Below, one piece after another: positions 44,779 to 54,169 of a DNA stretch of 64,000 nucleotides. The position numbers and the translations under genes are program-made. Numbering within the stretch: position 1 is the stretch's first letter; every line of letters starts with the position of its first letter. The notes under the pieces were generated by a model that was not told the origin of the DNA, made no database searches, and saw nothing but the letters and a program-made list of their open reading frames with translations. This DNA comes from Urmitella timonensis (GTDB taxonomy: Bacteria; Actinomycetota; Actinomycetes; Actinomycetales; Actinomycetaceae). Location of the stretch: contig FQLW01000006.1 of assembly GCA_900120415.1 (NCBI GenBank), positions 930,001 through 994,000 on the forward strand. Reading direction: 5' to 3'.

Positions 44779-45543
44779 GTGAGTGTAGTTTCACACCCAA
44801 AAGCCGAAGCCACAGGGCTTGCGGTTGATTCTACCGAAACTCGCGCCACGTCCTCAGCGGCCGAAACCTCTTTATCCCCGCAACCATTCCTTGAAAATTT
44901 GGGAAAGTATTCCCAGGTAAACCCGATATTATTCTTAGATGTAGACGGTCCGCTAAATCTTTGGGGTAGGGCGGGTCGGCGTATCCTTAACCCCCTGTTA
45001 CGCTCCCGTCTGGTGCACCTGAAAGAAGACGGTTCCCTCAACGTTAATCTGGTATTTTCGCGCCTCCTGGGAGCAAGACTGCGTGGACTGGCGAAACATT
45101 ATGAAATTTGCTGGGCGACTTCTTGGAATCAGTGGGCAAATCAGTATCTATCCCCGCTGTTGGGTATTCCTCAGGATTTACCTTGGCTTAATTGCCCGAA
45201 CGGCGATCCGCGTTCTAAATTTTCCGAGGTTATTACCTCGGCTGAAACCAACAGTTTTGCCTGGGTAGATGATTTCTTGACCGAGGAGGTGGCGGAGGCT
45301 GTCCAGGAAAAGTTACATCCTGCCCAAAGTGCGCTTCTAATTTCTCCGCATATTATGTGCGGTATCGATCACGAAGTTGCTCACCTGCTAAAATGGTTTT
45401 CAAAGATGCAGGAAACTGGATGTGAACCTGGCAGACTTGAGGTTCGCAAAGCGGCAGCTATCCTCACTTCTCGGCGAGTGGCTGCTTGGCTGGTCACGCC
45501 GGGTATGGTGACCTGTTTAAGTTCGCGAAAGGGGCGAAGCTAG
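44779..45543 (+). CDS. HAD-fold phosphatase-like protein (SAK RNA-repair type)
   Basis: A 254-residue protein read from GTG. After a 45-residue polar lead it shows the HAD motif I FLDVDGPLN (catalytic Asp pair), then ICWATSWNQWAN (motif II Thr/Ser) and NSFAWVDDF near residue 155 (motif IV). This pattern matches the HAD domain of 'Swiss Army Knife' RNA-repair proteins (HAD_SAK_2) as I recall it. Such HADs remove phosphates from nucleic-acid ends; specificity here is inferred. Its stop touches the GTG of the 768-residue gene, so the two are translationally coupled. Confidence 0.75.
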   Translation: MSVVSHPKAEATGLAVDSTETRATSSAAETSLSPQPFLENLGKYSQVNPILFLDVDGPLNLWGRAGRRILNPLLRSRLVHLKEDGSLNVNLVFSRLLGARLRGLAKHYEICWATSWNQWANQYLSPLLGIPQDLPWLNCPNGDPRSKFSEVITSAETNSFAWVDDFLTEEVAEAVQEKLHPAQSALLISPHIMCGIDHEVAHLLKWFSKMQETGCEPGRLEVRKAAAILTSRRVAAWLVTPGMVTCLSSRKGRS

Positions 45544-47850
45544 GTGTCTAAGCTAACCATAGATGAGGTGGTCAGGCGCTGCCTTGAGCTAGCTGACCAG
45601 TTGGCACCGGAGCTTGCCGATTCGCGTTTGAGCGAGCTACGTAGCGGAATCGAGCAGGCTCGCGAAGCATTCAAGGCGGCAGATTTACCTCGCTGGCAAG
45701 CAAAAAGACTGGTAGATACAGTGGCGTTGGCGGGAATGCTTTGCGGTAAAGGTGAGCTTGCTGAAGCGGCTTTCGGTTTATGGATGAAAGCCGGGCAGTC
45801 CATTTCCCAAAATCCGGCATCTCTAGTTTTGGAGGCTCTGCCAGATTTAGGAAAACAGGTCTACAAAGAACCAAAGAAGGCGGGGGTAGCGCAACTAGCA
45901 CTACAGCCCGCCCTAGACCCTGAGCCACTATCACCGCAGGTAGCGACACCTGTGCATCCTCAAACAGTAGCTGCAGCGCCGCTACCCCCAGTACCGACGC
46001 AACCAACAGCGCCGATAGCACCACAGACGGGGGCGGAGCTAGCTCCCAGCTATTCTCCTACAGGCTCTATTGCACAGGACGTAACCAGCGCGAAGTGGGG
46101 AAATAGCGTTGAGGAATCACCTGCTGAAGGCGTTCAGGTCACCCCGCCGGTTCAAAGCCCGCAAAATAACTCGGAACGCTTACCTGAAGATACAGGTGAG
46201 AACCAAATCTCTGGAATGGGTTTAGCTGCCATGGTTTCAGCGGCTTATGCTGCCGCCAATGATTCACCTAGCCCTACCAGCTCAACTGCTCCCAGCTGGC
46301 GCACCCCCAGCGGTGAATTATCTTGGATTCCGGTGTTAAACAGAAGTGACCACCCCCTACCGGCAGCAGAGAATCAGCAGGTAGCAGCCGTTCAATCGGG
46401 GGCGCTATCACCGGTTTCCAGTCCTGAAACCAATCCTGTTGTCAAAAATGCTTCCAGTAAAGAGTTTCCAGCCCGCCGTTCCCTAGCTAGCCGCCGTTCC
46501 CAGCCAAAGATGCAAGAGGACAATCAACCCGCTATGCGTCCAGCACCTCCTCCGCCCCAAATCTCACCGGCGAGTTCACCCCCAGAAACTGCCGCCCCCA
46601 TGAAACCGGCAGTTACCTCCCCGCTACCAGCTAACTCGTCCTCCCTAAAAATGCCGCTAACCCCGCAAATACCGGCAAATAATCCAAAGCTTACCGAGAT
46701 TGGTATCAACTTGGTAGCCACGCCCAGCAACCTGAGCGTTCCCGTCCCGGCACTTGCCACGCCTAGCCCACAAACAGCTGTTCCCGCAGCCCCTAATCCG
46801 CTGCCAGCTGCGCCTAATCCTAGTGAGCAAAACTTATCCAAACCGGTTGATGAAGCTAGAACACCTGCAAGTTCACCAATCCCAGCCACCTATCTGGCTC
46901 CCGCAACTTTGCCCGAAGCTATTGTCCCTGACGCTACTGCCAGCACGCTGCCCGAAGATTTAGGTTTCGATCCGGAACTAGAGGTAGATTTCGACGAGCT
47001 AACTTCCGAATCCTCGTCATCACCCACCGCGGCGAAGGAAGTCGACGCGACAGCGCCCGCAAAGGAGATTTCCGCGCCCCCGATTAAACGTTCTGCTTTT
47101 GCAGAGGCCGAGGACGAAATGCCGGAATCTTTAACGCGACACCAGCCCCCGCTGACGGTATCGTCACCGGCAGGTTCTGATTTACGAAAACCGGCTCAAA
47201 GCGCCCTCACCCCCTCACGGGTCACCCTATCGGCATCTGCAAAACAGCGAGAGATACTAGCTGAGGCTGACCGCCAGCCCTCAACCAAGTTAATTACGAT
47301 TCGCGTGCGCGGATATTTTGATTACAGGCCGCGTTTTACCCGCCCTAAGAAGAGCCTGGACGAGCCGGCTGTTGCTGGCTCTAGCGCTTCCTTTGCAAAA
47401 AGTATTATTAGCGCAGAAGGTCCGATGCCGCTCGCATTTTTGGCGCGTCGGCTGTGCCAAAAATACCGGATTGAATATAACGACCAACGCCCAGACGAAG
47501 CTAGTCGCTGTCTATCTTCCGATTTGAAACTGGTATGCGAGCCGGGAATGCGGACAGTCTGGCCGGCGGACGTGGATCCGGATGAGTGGAATATCGCCCT
47601 GCAATCCCCAATTGGTTTGCCACGTAAACTAGGCTCGCTCACCCTAACCGAGGTGGTAAATGCGTTGCGCTGGCAGATTTCTCGCACCAACAGCATGGAG
47701 CGGGAAGAAACTATTCGCTTAGCCTTTGAGCTGCTCTACGGGGTTTCACCCTTAACTGAGGAGGTAGTGGCGCTGGCAGATCGGGCTATCTCTTATGGGA
47801 TTGGCAAGAATCTATTGGCGGCCGGGAAAGGTAGCCTCTGGTTGCCCTAG
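45544..47850 (+). CDS. Pro/Ala-rich protein with C-terminal DUF3320-like domain
   Basis: A 768-residue protein. Residues 1-95 form a helical module (VVRRCLELADQLAPELADSR...KGELAEAAFGLWMKAGQ). Residues 100-600 are Pro/Ala/Ser-rich and disordered. The last 165 residues contain SIISAEGPMPLAFLARRLCQ, the W in TVWPADVDPDEWNIAL and LTLTEVVNALRWQ. These resemble DUF3320, a winged-helix-like module usually attached to superfamily 1 helicases or AAA+ nucleases; here no ATPase motor is present. It starts at GTG right after the HAD stop, so the HAD and this protein are partners in one operon. Likely nucleic-acid related (inference). Confidence 0.7.
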   Translation: MSKLTIDEVVRRCLELADQLAPELADSRLSELRSGIEQAREAFKAADLPRWQAKRLVDTVALAGMLCGKGELAEAAFGLWMKAGQSISQNPASLVLEALPDLGKQVYKEPKKAGVAQLALQPALDPEPLSPQVATPVHPQTVAAAPLPPVPTQPTAPIAPQTGAELAPSYSPTGSIAQDVTSAKWGNSVEESPAEGVQVTPPVQSPQNNSERLPEDTGENQISGMGLAAMVSAAYAAANDSPSPTSSTAPSWRTPSGELSWIPVLNRSDHPLPAAENQQVAAVQSGALSPVSSPETNPVVKNASSKEFPARRSLASRRSQPKMQEDNQPAMRPAPPPPQISPASSPPETAAPMKPAVTSPLPANSSSLKMPLTPQIPANNPKLTEIGINLVATPSNLSVPVPALATPSPQTAVPAAPNPLPAAPNPSEQNLSKPVDEARTPASSPIPATYLAPATLPEAIVPDATASTLPEDLGFDPELEVDFDELTSESSSSPTAAKEVDATAPAKEISAPPIKRSAFAEAEDEMPESLTRHQPPLTVSSPAGSDLRKPAQSALTPSRVTLSASAKQREILAEADRQPSTKLITIRVRGYFDYRPRFTRPKKSLDEPAVAGSSASFAKSIISAEGPMPLAFLARRLCQKYRIEYNDQRPDEASRCLSSDLKLVCEPGMRTVWPADVDPDEWNIALQSPIGLPRKLGSLTLTEVVNALRWQISRTNSMEREETIRLAFELLYGVSPLTEEVVALADRAISYGIGKNLLAAGKGSLWLP

Positions 47851-47860
47851 CTGACAAGTT

Positions 47861-47902
47861 GGGCGGGGTGACCAGAAACTTTCGTTTCCGGTCACCCCGC
47901 CC
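47861..47902. terminator. Bidirectional terminator between the DUF3320-like gene and pckG
   Basis: A stem of 13 GC-rich pairs (GGGCGGGGTGACC with GGTCACCCCGCCC) extends by GAAAC/GTTTC after one mismatch around a 4-nt loop. It lies 10 bp past the DUF3320-like stop and 33 bp from the pckG stop, so it can serve both convergent genes. Confidence 0.85.
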
Positions 47903-47935
47903 TTATAACTTAAAGAACTCTGTTAGCTAACAGAA

Positions 47936-49765
47936 CTACTTTAGAGCCTGCAAGCGCTCACGCAGCTTAGCTAGCTCCTGCGAAATGGCCTTTGGCAGTT
48001 TGTCACCGAACTGAGAGAAATACTGTTCAGTATCGTCAGTCTCGGCTAACCAGGCATCAGGATCAATGGCATACATCTTGTCCCATTCATCCTTACCCAA
48101 ATCCAGACCTTCTAGGTTGAAGTCCTCAAAACGAGGATAGTAGCCGGTCGGACCCTCGATCGCATCAACCTGACCAGATGCACGCCGCACAATCCAATCC
48201 AATACGCGAGAGTTATCGCCATAGCCTGGCCACAAGAAGTTGCCGTCCTCGTCCTTACGGAACCAGTTAACCTGGTAAACCTTGGGGAACTTTTCGCCCA
48301 GCTTATCCTGCATTTCTAGCCAGTGACCCCAGTAGTCAGCCATGTTGTAGCCACAGAAAGGCAGCATTGCGAAGGGATCGTGACGCAGCGAGCCAACCGC
48401 GCCCTCAGCGGCAGCGGTCTGCTCTGAAGCTACCGAAGCGCCAATGAATACGCCGTGAGCCGGGGAATACTGTTCAGCAACCAACGGAACATTGGAGGCG
48501 CGACGTCCACCGAACAAAATAGCGGTAACCGGAACGCCCTCTGGAGCTTCCCAATCGGGGCAAACAATCGGGCATTGAGAGGCAGGAGTAGTGAAACGGC
48601 TGTTCGGGTGAGCAGCTTTCTCGCCAGACTCTGGAGTCCAATCATTGCCGTGCCAATCAATCAGATGTGCAGGGGTATCTCCGTCAATGCCTTCCCACCA
48701 GACGTCACCGTCATCGGTGAGGGCCACATTGGTGAAGATAGTGTTTTCCTTCATGGTCTCCATAGCCATCGGGTTGGTCTTGTACGAGGTGCCCGGAGCA
48801 ACCCCGAAGAAACCAGCCTCCGGGTTGATAGCCCGCAAAGTTCCGTCCTCGCCAGGACGCATCCAAGCAATATCGTCACCAACGGTTTCAACCTTGTAAC
48901 CCGGAATGGTGGGTTGCAGCATCGCCAGGTTGGTCTTGCCGCAGGCAGAGGGGAAAGCAGCAGTTACGTGATACTGCTGACCGTTCTTTTCGTCGGTTAG
49001 ACGCAGAATCAGCATGTGCTCTGCCATCCAGCCGTCACGGCGAGCCATAGTGGAGGCGATACGCAGGGCGTAGCACTTCTTGCCCAGCAGGGCGTTCCCG
49101 CCGTAGCCAGAACCAAAGGACCAAATCTCGTTGGTTTCAGGGAAGTGAGTGATGTACTTTTCGTCATTGCAAGGCCAGGCTTCATCAGTCTCGCCCTCGG
49201 CAAGCGGTTTGCCAACGGAGTGAACTGCCGGAACCCAGGGGCGACCCTCGTTAATCAAATCCATTGCCTTAGCTCCCATGCGGGTCATGATTCGCATATT
49301 GCAGACCACGTAGGGGGAGTCAGAGATTTCGATACCCAGCTGGGAAATCGGGCCACCCAGCGGCCCCATGGAGAAGGGGATAACATACATGGTGCGACCA
49401 GCCATAGCACCATCGAACTTTTCGTTCAGGATTTTCTTCATTTCAGCCGGGTCATACCAGTTGTTGGTCGGACCGGCGTCCTCTTCCTTTTCGCAGCAAA
49501 TATAGGTGCGGGACTCTACACGAGCCACATCGGAGGGAAGGGAACGAGCCAGGAACGAATTAGGACGCTTTTCGGGATTCAAGCGGGTAAACATCCCGGT
49601 TTCTACCATCAAATCGGTTAGGCGAGTCCATTCAGCTTCGGAACCATCACAGAACTCGATAGCCTTGGGTTTGGCCAATTCAGCAATCTTTACCACCCAA
49701 TCAACAACTTCTTTAGGTGCGTTTGCTGGGGCAGCAGCCAGAATATCTTTCTCATTCACTGTCAT
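47936..49765 (-). CDS. pckG: Phosphoenolpyruvate carboxykinase (GTP)
   Basis: A 609-residue GTP-dependent PEPCK, which converts oxaloacetate to PEP at the start of gluconeogenesis or, in some anaerobes, works in the reverse CO2-fixing direction. It shows [15 protein letters not shown] (P-loop with reactive Cys), the [14 protein letters not shown] metal-binding stretch and the [14 protein letters not shown] segment. Length is normal. RBS AGGAGG is well spaced. A Crp-like half-perfect site lies about 120 bp upstream (49883-49898), suggesting cAMP-linked control; that is inference. Confidence 0.96.
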   Translation of the reverse strand: MTVNEKDILAAAPANAPKEVVDWVVKIAELAKPKAIEFCDGSEAEWTRLTDLMVETGMFTRLNPEKRPNSFLARSLPSDVARVESRTYICCEKEEDAGPTNNWYDPAEMKKILNEKFDGAMAGRTMYVIPFSMGPLGGPISQLGIEISDSPYVVCNMRIMTRMGAKAMDLINEGRPWVPAVHSVGKPLAEGETDEAWPCNDEKYITHFPETNEIWSFGSGYGGNALLGKKCYALRIASTMARRDGWMAEHMLILRLTDEKNGQQYHVTAAFPSACGKTNLAMLQPTIPGYKVETVGDDIAWMRPGEDGTLRAINPEAGFFGVAPGTSYKTNPMAMETMKENTIFTNVALTDDGDVWWEGIDGDTPAHLIDWHGNDWTPESGEKAAHPNSRFTTPASQCPIVCPDWEAPEGVPVTAILFGGRRASNVPLVAEQYSPAHGVFIGASVASEQTAAAEGAVGSLRHDPFAMLPFCGYNMADYWGHWLEMQDKLGEKFPKVYQVNWFRKDEDGNFLWPGYGDNSRVLDWIVRRASGQVDAIEGPTGYYPRFEDFNLEGLDLGKDEWDKMYAIDPDAWLAETDDTEQYFSQFGDKLPKAISQELAKLRERLQALK

Positions 49766-50350
49766 TTAATAATGCCTCCTGCGGCAGTAGACACGGCAAC
49801 ACGTGGTTGCTCTTACTCTTCTATTGTCGGTCATAGTTCCCGCATTCTCTAGTGCGCAGCTCTAAAAGTTAGCCAAAATAGCTGTGACCTGACTCATAGA
49901 GTAGCTACTTTAGGCCGTTAGCCATGTTCAAAACCGGCTTTTAGTTAAAGAGACGCTCCCGCGCCTCGCTCGCCCCTCTACGCGCTCCGCAGCCTAAACC
50001 CCTCCTTATCGCCTCCCAGCACGCCCTCGACCAACCTCTTTTACCCTCAGCTTGCACCCCTCCCTTTCCTCCTCCCTAAGAATCCGACATACGCAATCGG
50101 CGCAAACTGTGCGATTAACACCAGCTACCCAGACAAGTCCCCATGCGTCCTCCTAGCCGCCTTTACTCAAAACCGGTGACCCCCTAACCCCTATCGAGGA
50201 CGAAGCCAGATTTAGCGCGCACAAAATACTCTTTTAGAGAGTTAATTGCGGCTTTGGCTAGCATTTGCGCCCTTTACACTATGATTAAAGGCGTAAGGAA
50301 AAGTGGGAAAAGGTATCTGGATTGGTACTTTGCATAAAGGGAGGCAGATT
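49766..50350. other. 585-bp gene-free region with a C-rich, G-poor plus strand
   Basis: The pckG promoter lies at the left end; it includes GCAAC-ACGTG-GTTGC at 49796-49810. From about 49940 to 50200 the plus strand is strongly pyrimidine-rich (CTCC, CCCTC and CCTCC runs) with few G and no credible gene. A weak promoter for the lipoprotein gene may be near TATGAT at 50280. I see no known RNA in it. Confidence 0.4.
49883..49898. promoter_or_regulatory. Candidate Crp/GlxR site upstream of pckG
   Basis: TGTGA-CCTGAC-TCATA matches TGTGA-N6-TCACA at 9 of 10 informative positions. It sits 118-133 bp before the pckG start. A Crp/GlxR-like regulator is encoded at 62551. This is a motif match only. 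Confidence 0.4.
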
Positions 50351-51115
50351 GTGAATCGTAAACGGCTCCTAGCCTTAACGTTGCTGCCTTTGGCGCTGAT
50401 TCTTTCTGCCTGCCAGTCCTATACTCAAATGCAGATTTACGATAATGACACCTACTATTTCAGCACGCACCTGATGCAGCCCCGTACTGCGCAGGACATT
50501 AAATGCAAAGACCAGATTCCCGGGATTGAGGATTATCTCAAGACTGCACAAGTGACCATCACCGATAAATCCACTGACCAGCTTTCCGATTGCACCATTA
50601 CCGTCAAGGCGCAGCATATTTCGCAAGCCAAAAAACCTTTTGTAACCATTAAACATGTTGGTGACAGCTATGTGGTCAAACTTGACCCGGTGCAGAGCCT
50701 AGATTTTTTGGATACCCAAACCGACCAGTTCAGTCTGTCGATTTCTTTCCCCGGTCCGGTTCTTAAAACTGACAGCTATTCCGGGGCGAGCATGAAAGGA
50801 AACACTGTCACCTGGAAAAACCCGCAAGTTCTGGTTAAAGGTTTTGAAGTGCGCGGGCAGGATCATCCGGGGATAACTATGAACCAAAAATGGGCAATCG
50901 GCTTCCTGATAATCCTGGTCATTTTGGGAACTTCATTTGTGGTCTTTCGTAAACATCCCCGTATCGCCCCGATTTGGAACAAGCTGACGCAGGTTTTGCG
51001 TTCTTTCGGTGATTTTTGCCGTAATCTGTTCTTCCGCGCTTTAAGCTACCTGGATTTGGGGAGCACTTCTAGCGGGAAACGCTCGAAGCAATCTAAACGC
51101 CGAGGACGCAAATAG
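50351..51115 (+). CDS. LppM-like lipoprotein with C-terminal membrane anchor
   Basis: A 254-residue lipoprotein read from GTG 50351, which follows a good RBS (GGGAGG, 6 bp). An earlier in-frame ATG at 50303 would bury the signal sequence. The lipobox is LSAC (Cys21). Residues about 22-175 resemble the LppM domain, including the signature SISFPGPV...GNTVTWKNP. A membrane helix (WAIGFLIILVILGTSFVVF) follows, and then a basic cytoplasmic tail (KRSKQSKRRGRK). LppM of mycobacteria influences phagosome handling; that does not carry over automatically. It lies 160 bp before the ssd-tad cluster. Confidence 0.75.
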   Translation: MNRKRLLALTLLPLALILSACQSYTQMQIYDNDTYYFSTHLMQPRTAQDIKCKDQIPGIEDYLKTAQVTITDKSTDQLSDCTITVKAQHISQAKKPFVTIKHVGDSYVVKLDPVQSLDFLDTQTDQFSLSISFPGPVLKTDSYSGASMKGNTVTWKNPQVLVKGFEVRGQDHPGITMNQKWAIGFLIILVILGTSFVVFRKHPRIAPIWNKLTQVLRSFGDFCRNLFFRALSYLDLGSTSSGKRSKQSKRRGRK

Positions 51116-51274
51116 GGTAATCCCCATAGTTACGTTTCCAACTGCTAATATCCCTGTCCCCAAGGGTAGATAATCCCGCACAATCCTGTAGAGATTCTCT
51201 GCACTTTTGCCCCATATAACCCGGAAATCCCAATCTTGGAGTTGCACGGGTAATCAACTAAATGAGGGTGGGCG

Positions 51275-52267
51275 ATGTCAGCAGTTCTATCAACATCTGC
51301 CCGGCTGCCGCTGCCTGCGACCGCTTCCCCAACTTGTTTACTCTGGGGATTTCCACCTGCGCAGCTAAAGTTTCTATCGCAAATGATTTCCCTTGCCAGT
51401 TTTCGGGCTACCACTGTGGTTCTGCCTAAAAGTAGCCAGATAAGCCTAGCGGTTGCACCTCCTGAAGCTAACCTAGGATTTTTACCCCCTAAGCTAGCCG
51501 TAATTAGGGCAGATTTCTCTCACCATGCTGCGCCATTACCAGGGGTTTTCCAGCTTCCTTGTGAACTAAACTCTTTTTTAGCTCGGGTGGATTACCTTTG
51601 CTATCCTCCTAAAGCTAACTGCATTAACGTTTTCGGTTTGACAGCGGGTGCTGGCTGTTCTTCGGTTGCTTTCGGACTGGCTAACACTGTCACTAACTCG
51701 GTATATGTGGATGCTAGCAGCAGCGATCCCCAGGATTCTCCCTCCGGTTATTCTCCTGGGTTACGCCGTCTAGGTTTTCCCGCAATCCCTGAATTTTCGT
51801 CTATTAGTATCGAGGGTGACCTGCTAGTTTCGCGTCTAGGTCAGGTTTTACCTCGGGTAGGCAGAACTCGCTTTCTTAGCCTAGGCAGCCGAAATCCGCG
51901 ACATATCGCCTATATAAGTTCACTACTTTCTCGTGCGTTTTCACTGGTTATTTGGGATTGGGGTCAGCTTAAATCTGAGGATTTAAGCCCGGGAGTTACT
52001 GGAAAGAACCTGGTGATAGCTGATTATCGCCACGCTTCAGAAAATCGCTACTACCTGCGCTTACTTCGCCAAACTGATGCACTAATAGTTACTAACCGCG
52101 CCCCCAAGAAATTCTGTCTATCAAAACTAAGATCAGGGAACCTCTCCTTAACTAACTGCCGCGAACTTAAACATATTCAACGGCAAGGTTTAGGGCTCGC
52201 CTGGGGTGGTGTTTTCCAAAACCAGGTAACCCGGCTGCTGCAAACGATTCTTGAGGACGCGCGATGA
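51275..52267 (+). CDS. Ssd/CpaE-like P-loop protein, first gene of tad cluster
   Basis: A 330-residue protein of the Ssd/CpaE MinD-like family. Residues 120-290 carry a degenerate P-loop (FGLTAGAGCSSVAFGLA) without the usual Lys, as in actinobacterial Ssd proteins. The start MSAVLSTSARLPLPATA is Ser/Ala-rich. It overlaps the tadA gene by ATGA (52264-52267), so it is coupled to it. In tad systems CpaE localises the assembly ATPase; mycobacterial Ssd also affects division and stress. Either role is possible here. Confidence 0.75.
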   Translation: MSAVLSTSARLPLPATASPTCLLWGFPPAQLKFLSQMISLASFRATTVVLPKSSQISLAVAPPEANLGFLPPKLAVIRADFSHHAAPLPGVFQLPCELNSFLARVDYLCYPPKANCINVFGLTAGAGCSSVAFGLANTVTNSVYVDASSSDPQDSPSGYSPGLRRLGFPAIPEFSSISIEGDLLVSRLGQVLPRVGRTRFLSLGSRNPRHIAYISSLLSRAFSLVIWDWGQLKSEDLSPGVTGKNLVIADYRHASENRYYLRLLRQTDALIVTNRAPKKFCLSKLRSGNLSLTNCRELKHIQRQGLGLAWGGVFQNQVTRLLQTILEDAR

Positions 52268-53484
52268 GCTCTTTTCAAAACCTGCGCTTGCGTATCCGTA
52301 ACGCTCTTTTTACTTCTCCTGACCATGACACCCAAAATCCTGATTTACGTCTACAAATCGCCGAGGGGCATTCCCCAGTTGAGGTAGTTCGCACCGGAAG
52401 TGCTCCTACTGCCGGAATGAGTCATCTAATTTCCGATTTGGCGAATATAAATGCGGAACTTGCTGGTTTTGGACCCCAGCTTGCTCCCTTGATTCAAGAT
52501 CCCTCAGTCACAGATATTTTAATCAATGGACCATCTGAGGTTTGGGTTGATAGTGGCAGCGGCCTAAACAAAACTACACTTAACTTCGGCTCTGCTCCTA
52601 AGTTACGTTCCTTGGCAGTTAGGTTAGCGGGGGCAGCGGGAAAACGCCTAGATGATGCGGCGCCGATTGCTGACGGCACGCTGCCTGGCGGGATTCGCCT
52701 ACATGCAGTATTACCTCCCCTCGCGGTTCCCTATCCGGTTATTTCTTTACGTTGTCCCAGGGCAAGGGGGCTTAACTTTGGTCAGCTAGTTAAATCCCGA
52801 ACCGTTTCGGCAGCATTAGTGCCGGTAATAACCGCGTTGGTTAAACGGCGTGCCTCCTGTTTTATCTCAGGCGCTACTGGCAGCGGGAAAACCACCTTGC
52901 TGTCTGCTCTGCTCGAAATGGTGCCTGCGAATCAGCGAATCGTGTGTATCGAAGAAGTATCTGAGCTTTTCCCCTCCCATCCTCATCTAATTCATCTGCA
53001 AGAGCGCCAAGCCAATGTGCAGGGAGCGGGAGCCGTTCCTATGTCGCAGCTGGTGCGGGCAGCTATGCGGATGCGACCTGACCGTATTGTTTTGGGGGAA
53101 TGTCGAGGTGCAGAGGTTCGTGAGGTGCTGTCGGCGATGAACACCGGACATGAGGGCACCTGGGCTACGGTTCATGCCAATGCGGTCACAGATGTGCCTG
53201 CACGCCTGGTGGCACTGGGAGCCTTGGCTTTAATGCCGGAATCAACTATTGGGGCGCAGGTCGTGGCGGGAATAGATGCGTTTTTGCAGATTCGTCGCTG
53301 TAGCGAGCAGGGGAGAACCAGACGCTATATTTCGGAGATTGGAATTCCCTTTTGGGATAGAGGACGGCTAGCTGCCGGTTTAGCCTTGCAGGTTAGTCCC
53401 GCCGGGAATTTACTGCGTGGGGAGTATTGGCGCGAGTTATCAGCGCTAATCGATATCAATCTTGAGAACCTACCGGAGGTATAA
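52264..53484 (+). CDS. tadA: Tad secretion ATPase TadA/CpaF
   Basis: A 406-residue hexameric ATPase of type IVc pilus (tad) assembly. Residues 195-220 hold Walker A GATGSGKTTLLSAL. The Asp/Glu box CIEEVSELFPSHPHLIHL, the segment RMRPDRIVLGECRGAEV (Walker B) and the HANA His follow. The N-terminal domain contains DPSVTDILINGPSEVWVD, the CpaF N-domain signature. It overlaps ssd at its start and touches tadB at its end. It should power the TadB/TadC platform. Confidence 0.93.
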   Translation: MSSFQNLRLRIRNALFTSPDHDTQNPDLRLQIAEGHSPVEVVRTGSAPTAGMSHLISDLANINAELAGFGPQLAPLIQDPSVTDILINGPSEVWVDSGSGLNKTTLNFGSAPKLRSLAVRLAGAAGKRLDDAAPIADGTLPGGIRLHAVLPPLAVPYPVISLRCPRARGLNFGQLVKSRTVSAALVPVITALVKRRASCFISGATGSGKTTLLSALLEMVPANQRIVCIEEVSELFPSHPHLIHLQERQANVQGAGAVPMSQLVRAAMRMRPDRIVLGECRGAEVREVLSAMNTGHEGTWATVHANAVTDVPARLVALGALALMPESTIGAQVVAGIDAFLQIRRCSEQGRTRRYISEIGIPFWDRGRLAAGLALQVSPAGNLLRGEYWRELSALIDINLENLPEV

Positions 53485-54167
53485 TGAACTGGCAAACCAC
53501 TACTTTTCTTGCTGTTTTATTGTTTCTGATGGCTTTACCTTGGCATCTGCCAGATGCTGTAAATCCGATTAATCCCACTCCTAAAAGCATTCTACTTACC
53601 GGGGTAGCTAATCTCTGCCAGCATTGTCGTTCCTCCTTTTTGCGCCGCTTTAATCCCAAACCTCAGCTGGCTGCGGCAGTAATTGAGGTAGCTAGCCGTC
53701 TAAATTCTGGGTCAGATTCTGAAAGTGCCTGGTTAAAAACTTTGCCTCGTCACGGCTTCGACCCTCCTGCCAGTGCTAATGCTAGCGATTTGGAGGCAGC
53801 AATTAAGCCCCATTTAACCAGTTGGGAAAGGAATTCTTTAACTGGTCTACTAGCTGCTGTGCGCTTTTCACAGGCGCTTGGCGCGCCCCTATCACAGGTA
53901 CTCACCGGTTGCGCTGACTCGCTCACTGAAGCATCTCGCGCCGCCCGTGCCCGCAAAGTTGCTTTGACCGCACCGAAAACCTCCGCCCTGATACTCGGAT
54001 TCTTACCTTTAGGAGGAATTGCTCTGGGTGTCCTCTTGGGAGCTAATCCCTTGGCAGCAATTTTTTCTGGTGGTCTAGCCACGATTAGTGCGCTGGGCGG
54101 GGTTATCGCCTTACTGTCAGGGATGTTTTGGATGTTTCGTCTAGTTTCCCAAGCTGAAAAGGCATAG
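53484..54167 (+). CDS. tadB: Tad platform protein TadB-like (T2SSF domain)
   Basis: A 227-residue inner-membrane platform protein starting at ATG overlapping the tadA stop (TAATG). It has an N-terminal helix, a cytoplasmic T2SSF-type helical domain (LAAVRFSQALGAPLSQVLTGCADSLTEASRAARAR, about residues 110-145) and two membrane helices near 160-220. It is shorter than classic TadB (about 300). Cotranscribed with ssd, tadA and tadC. Confidence 0.8.
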   Translation: MNWQTTTFLAVLLFLMALPWHLPDAVNPINPTPKSILLTGVANLCQHCRSSFLRRFNPKPQLAAAVIEVASRLNSGSDSESAWLKTLPRHGFDPPASANASDLEAAIKPHLTSWERNSLTGLLAAVRFSQALGAPLSQVLTGCADSLTEASRAARARKVALTAPKTSALILGFLPLGGIALGVLLGANPLAAIFSGGLATISALGGVIALLSGMFWMFRLVSQAEKA

Positions 54168-54169
54168 TC

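Noticed and set aside
48455-49000. A 181-codon plus-strand frame opposite pckG
   Set aside because: It is antisense to a well-conserved enzyme gene and its open length comes from the codon bias of pckG.
50040-50200. A structural RNA gene such as rnpB, ssrA or 6S in the C-rich gap
   Set aside because: None of the conserved sequence elements I know for those RNAs was seen on either strand.
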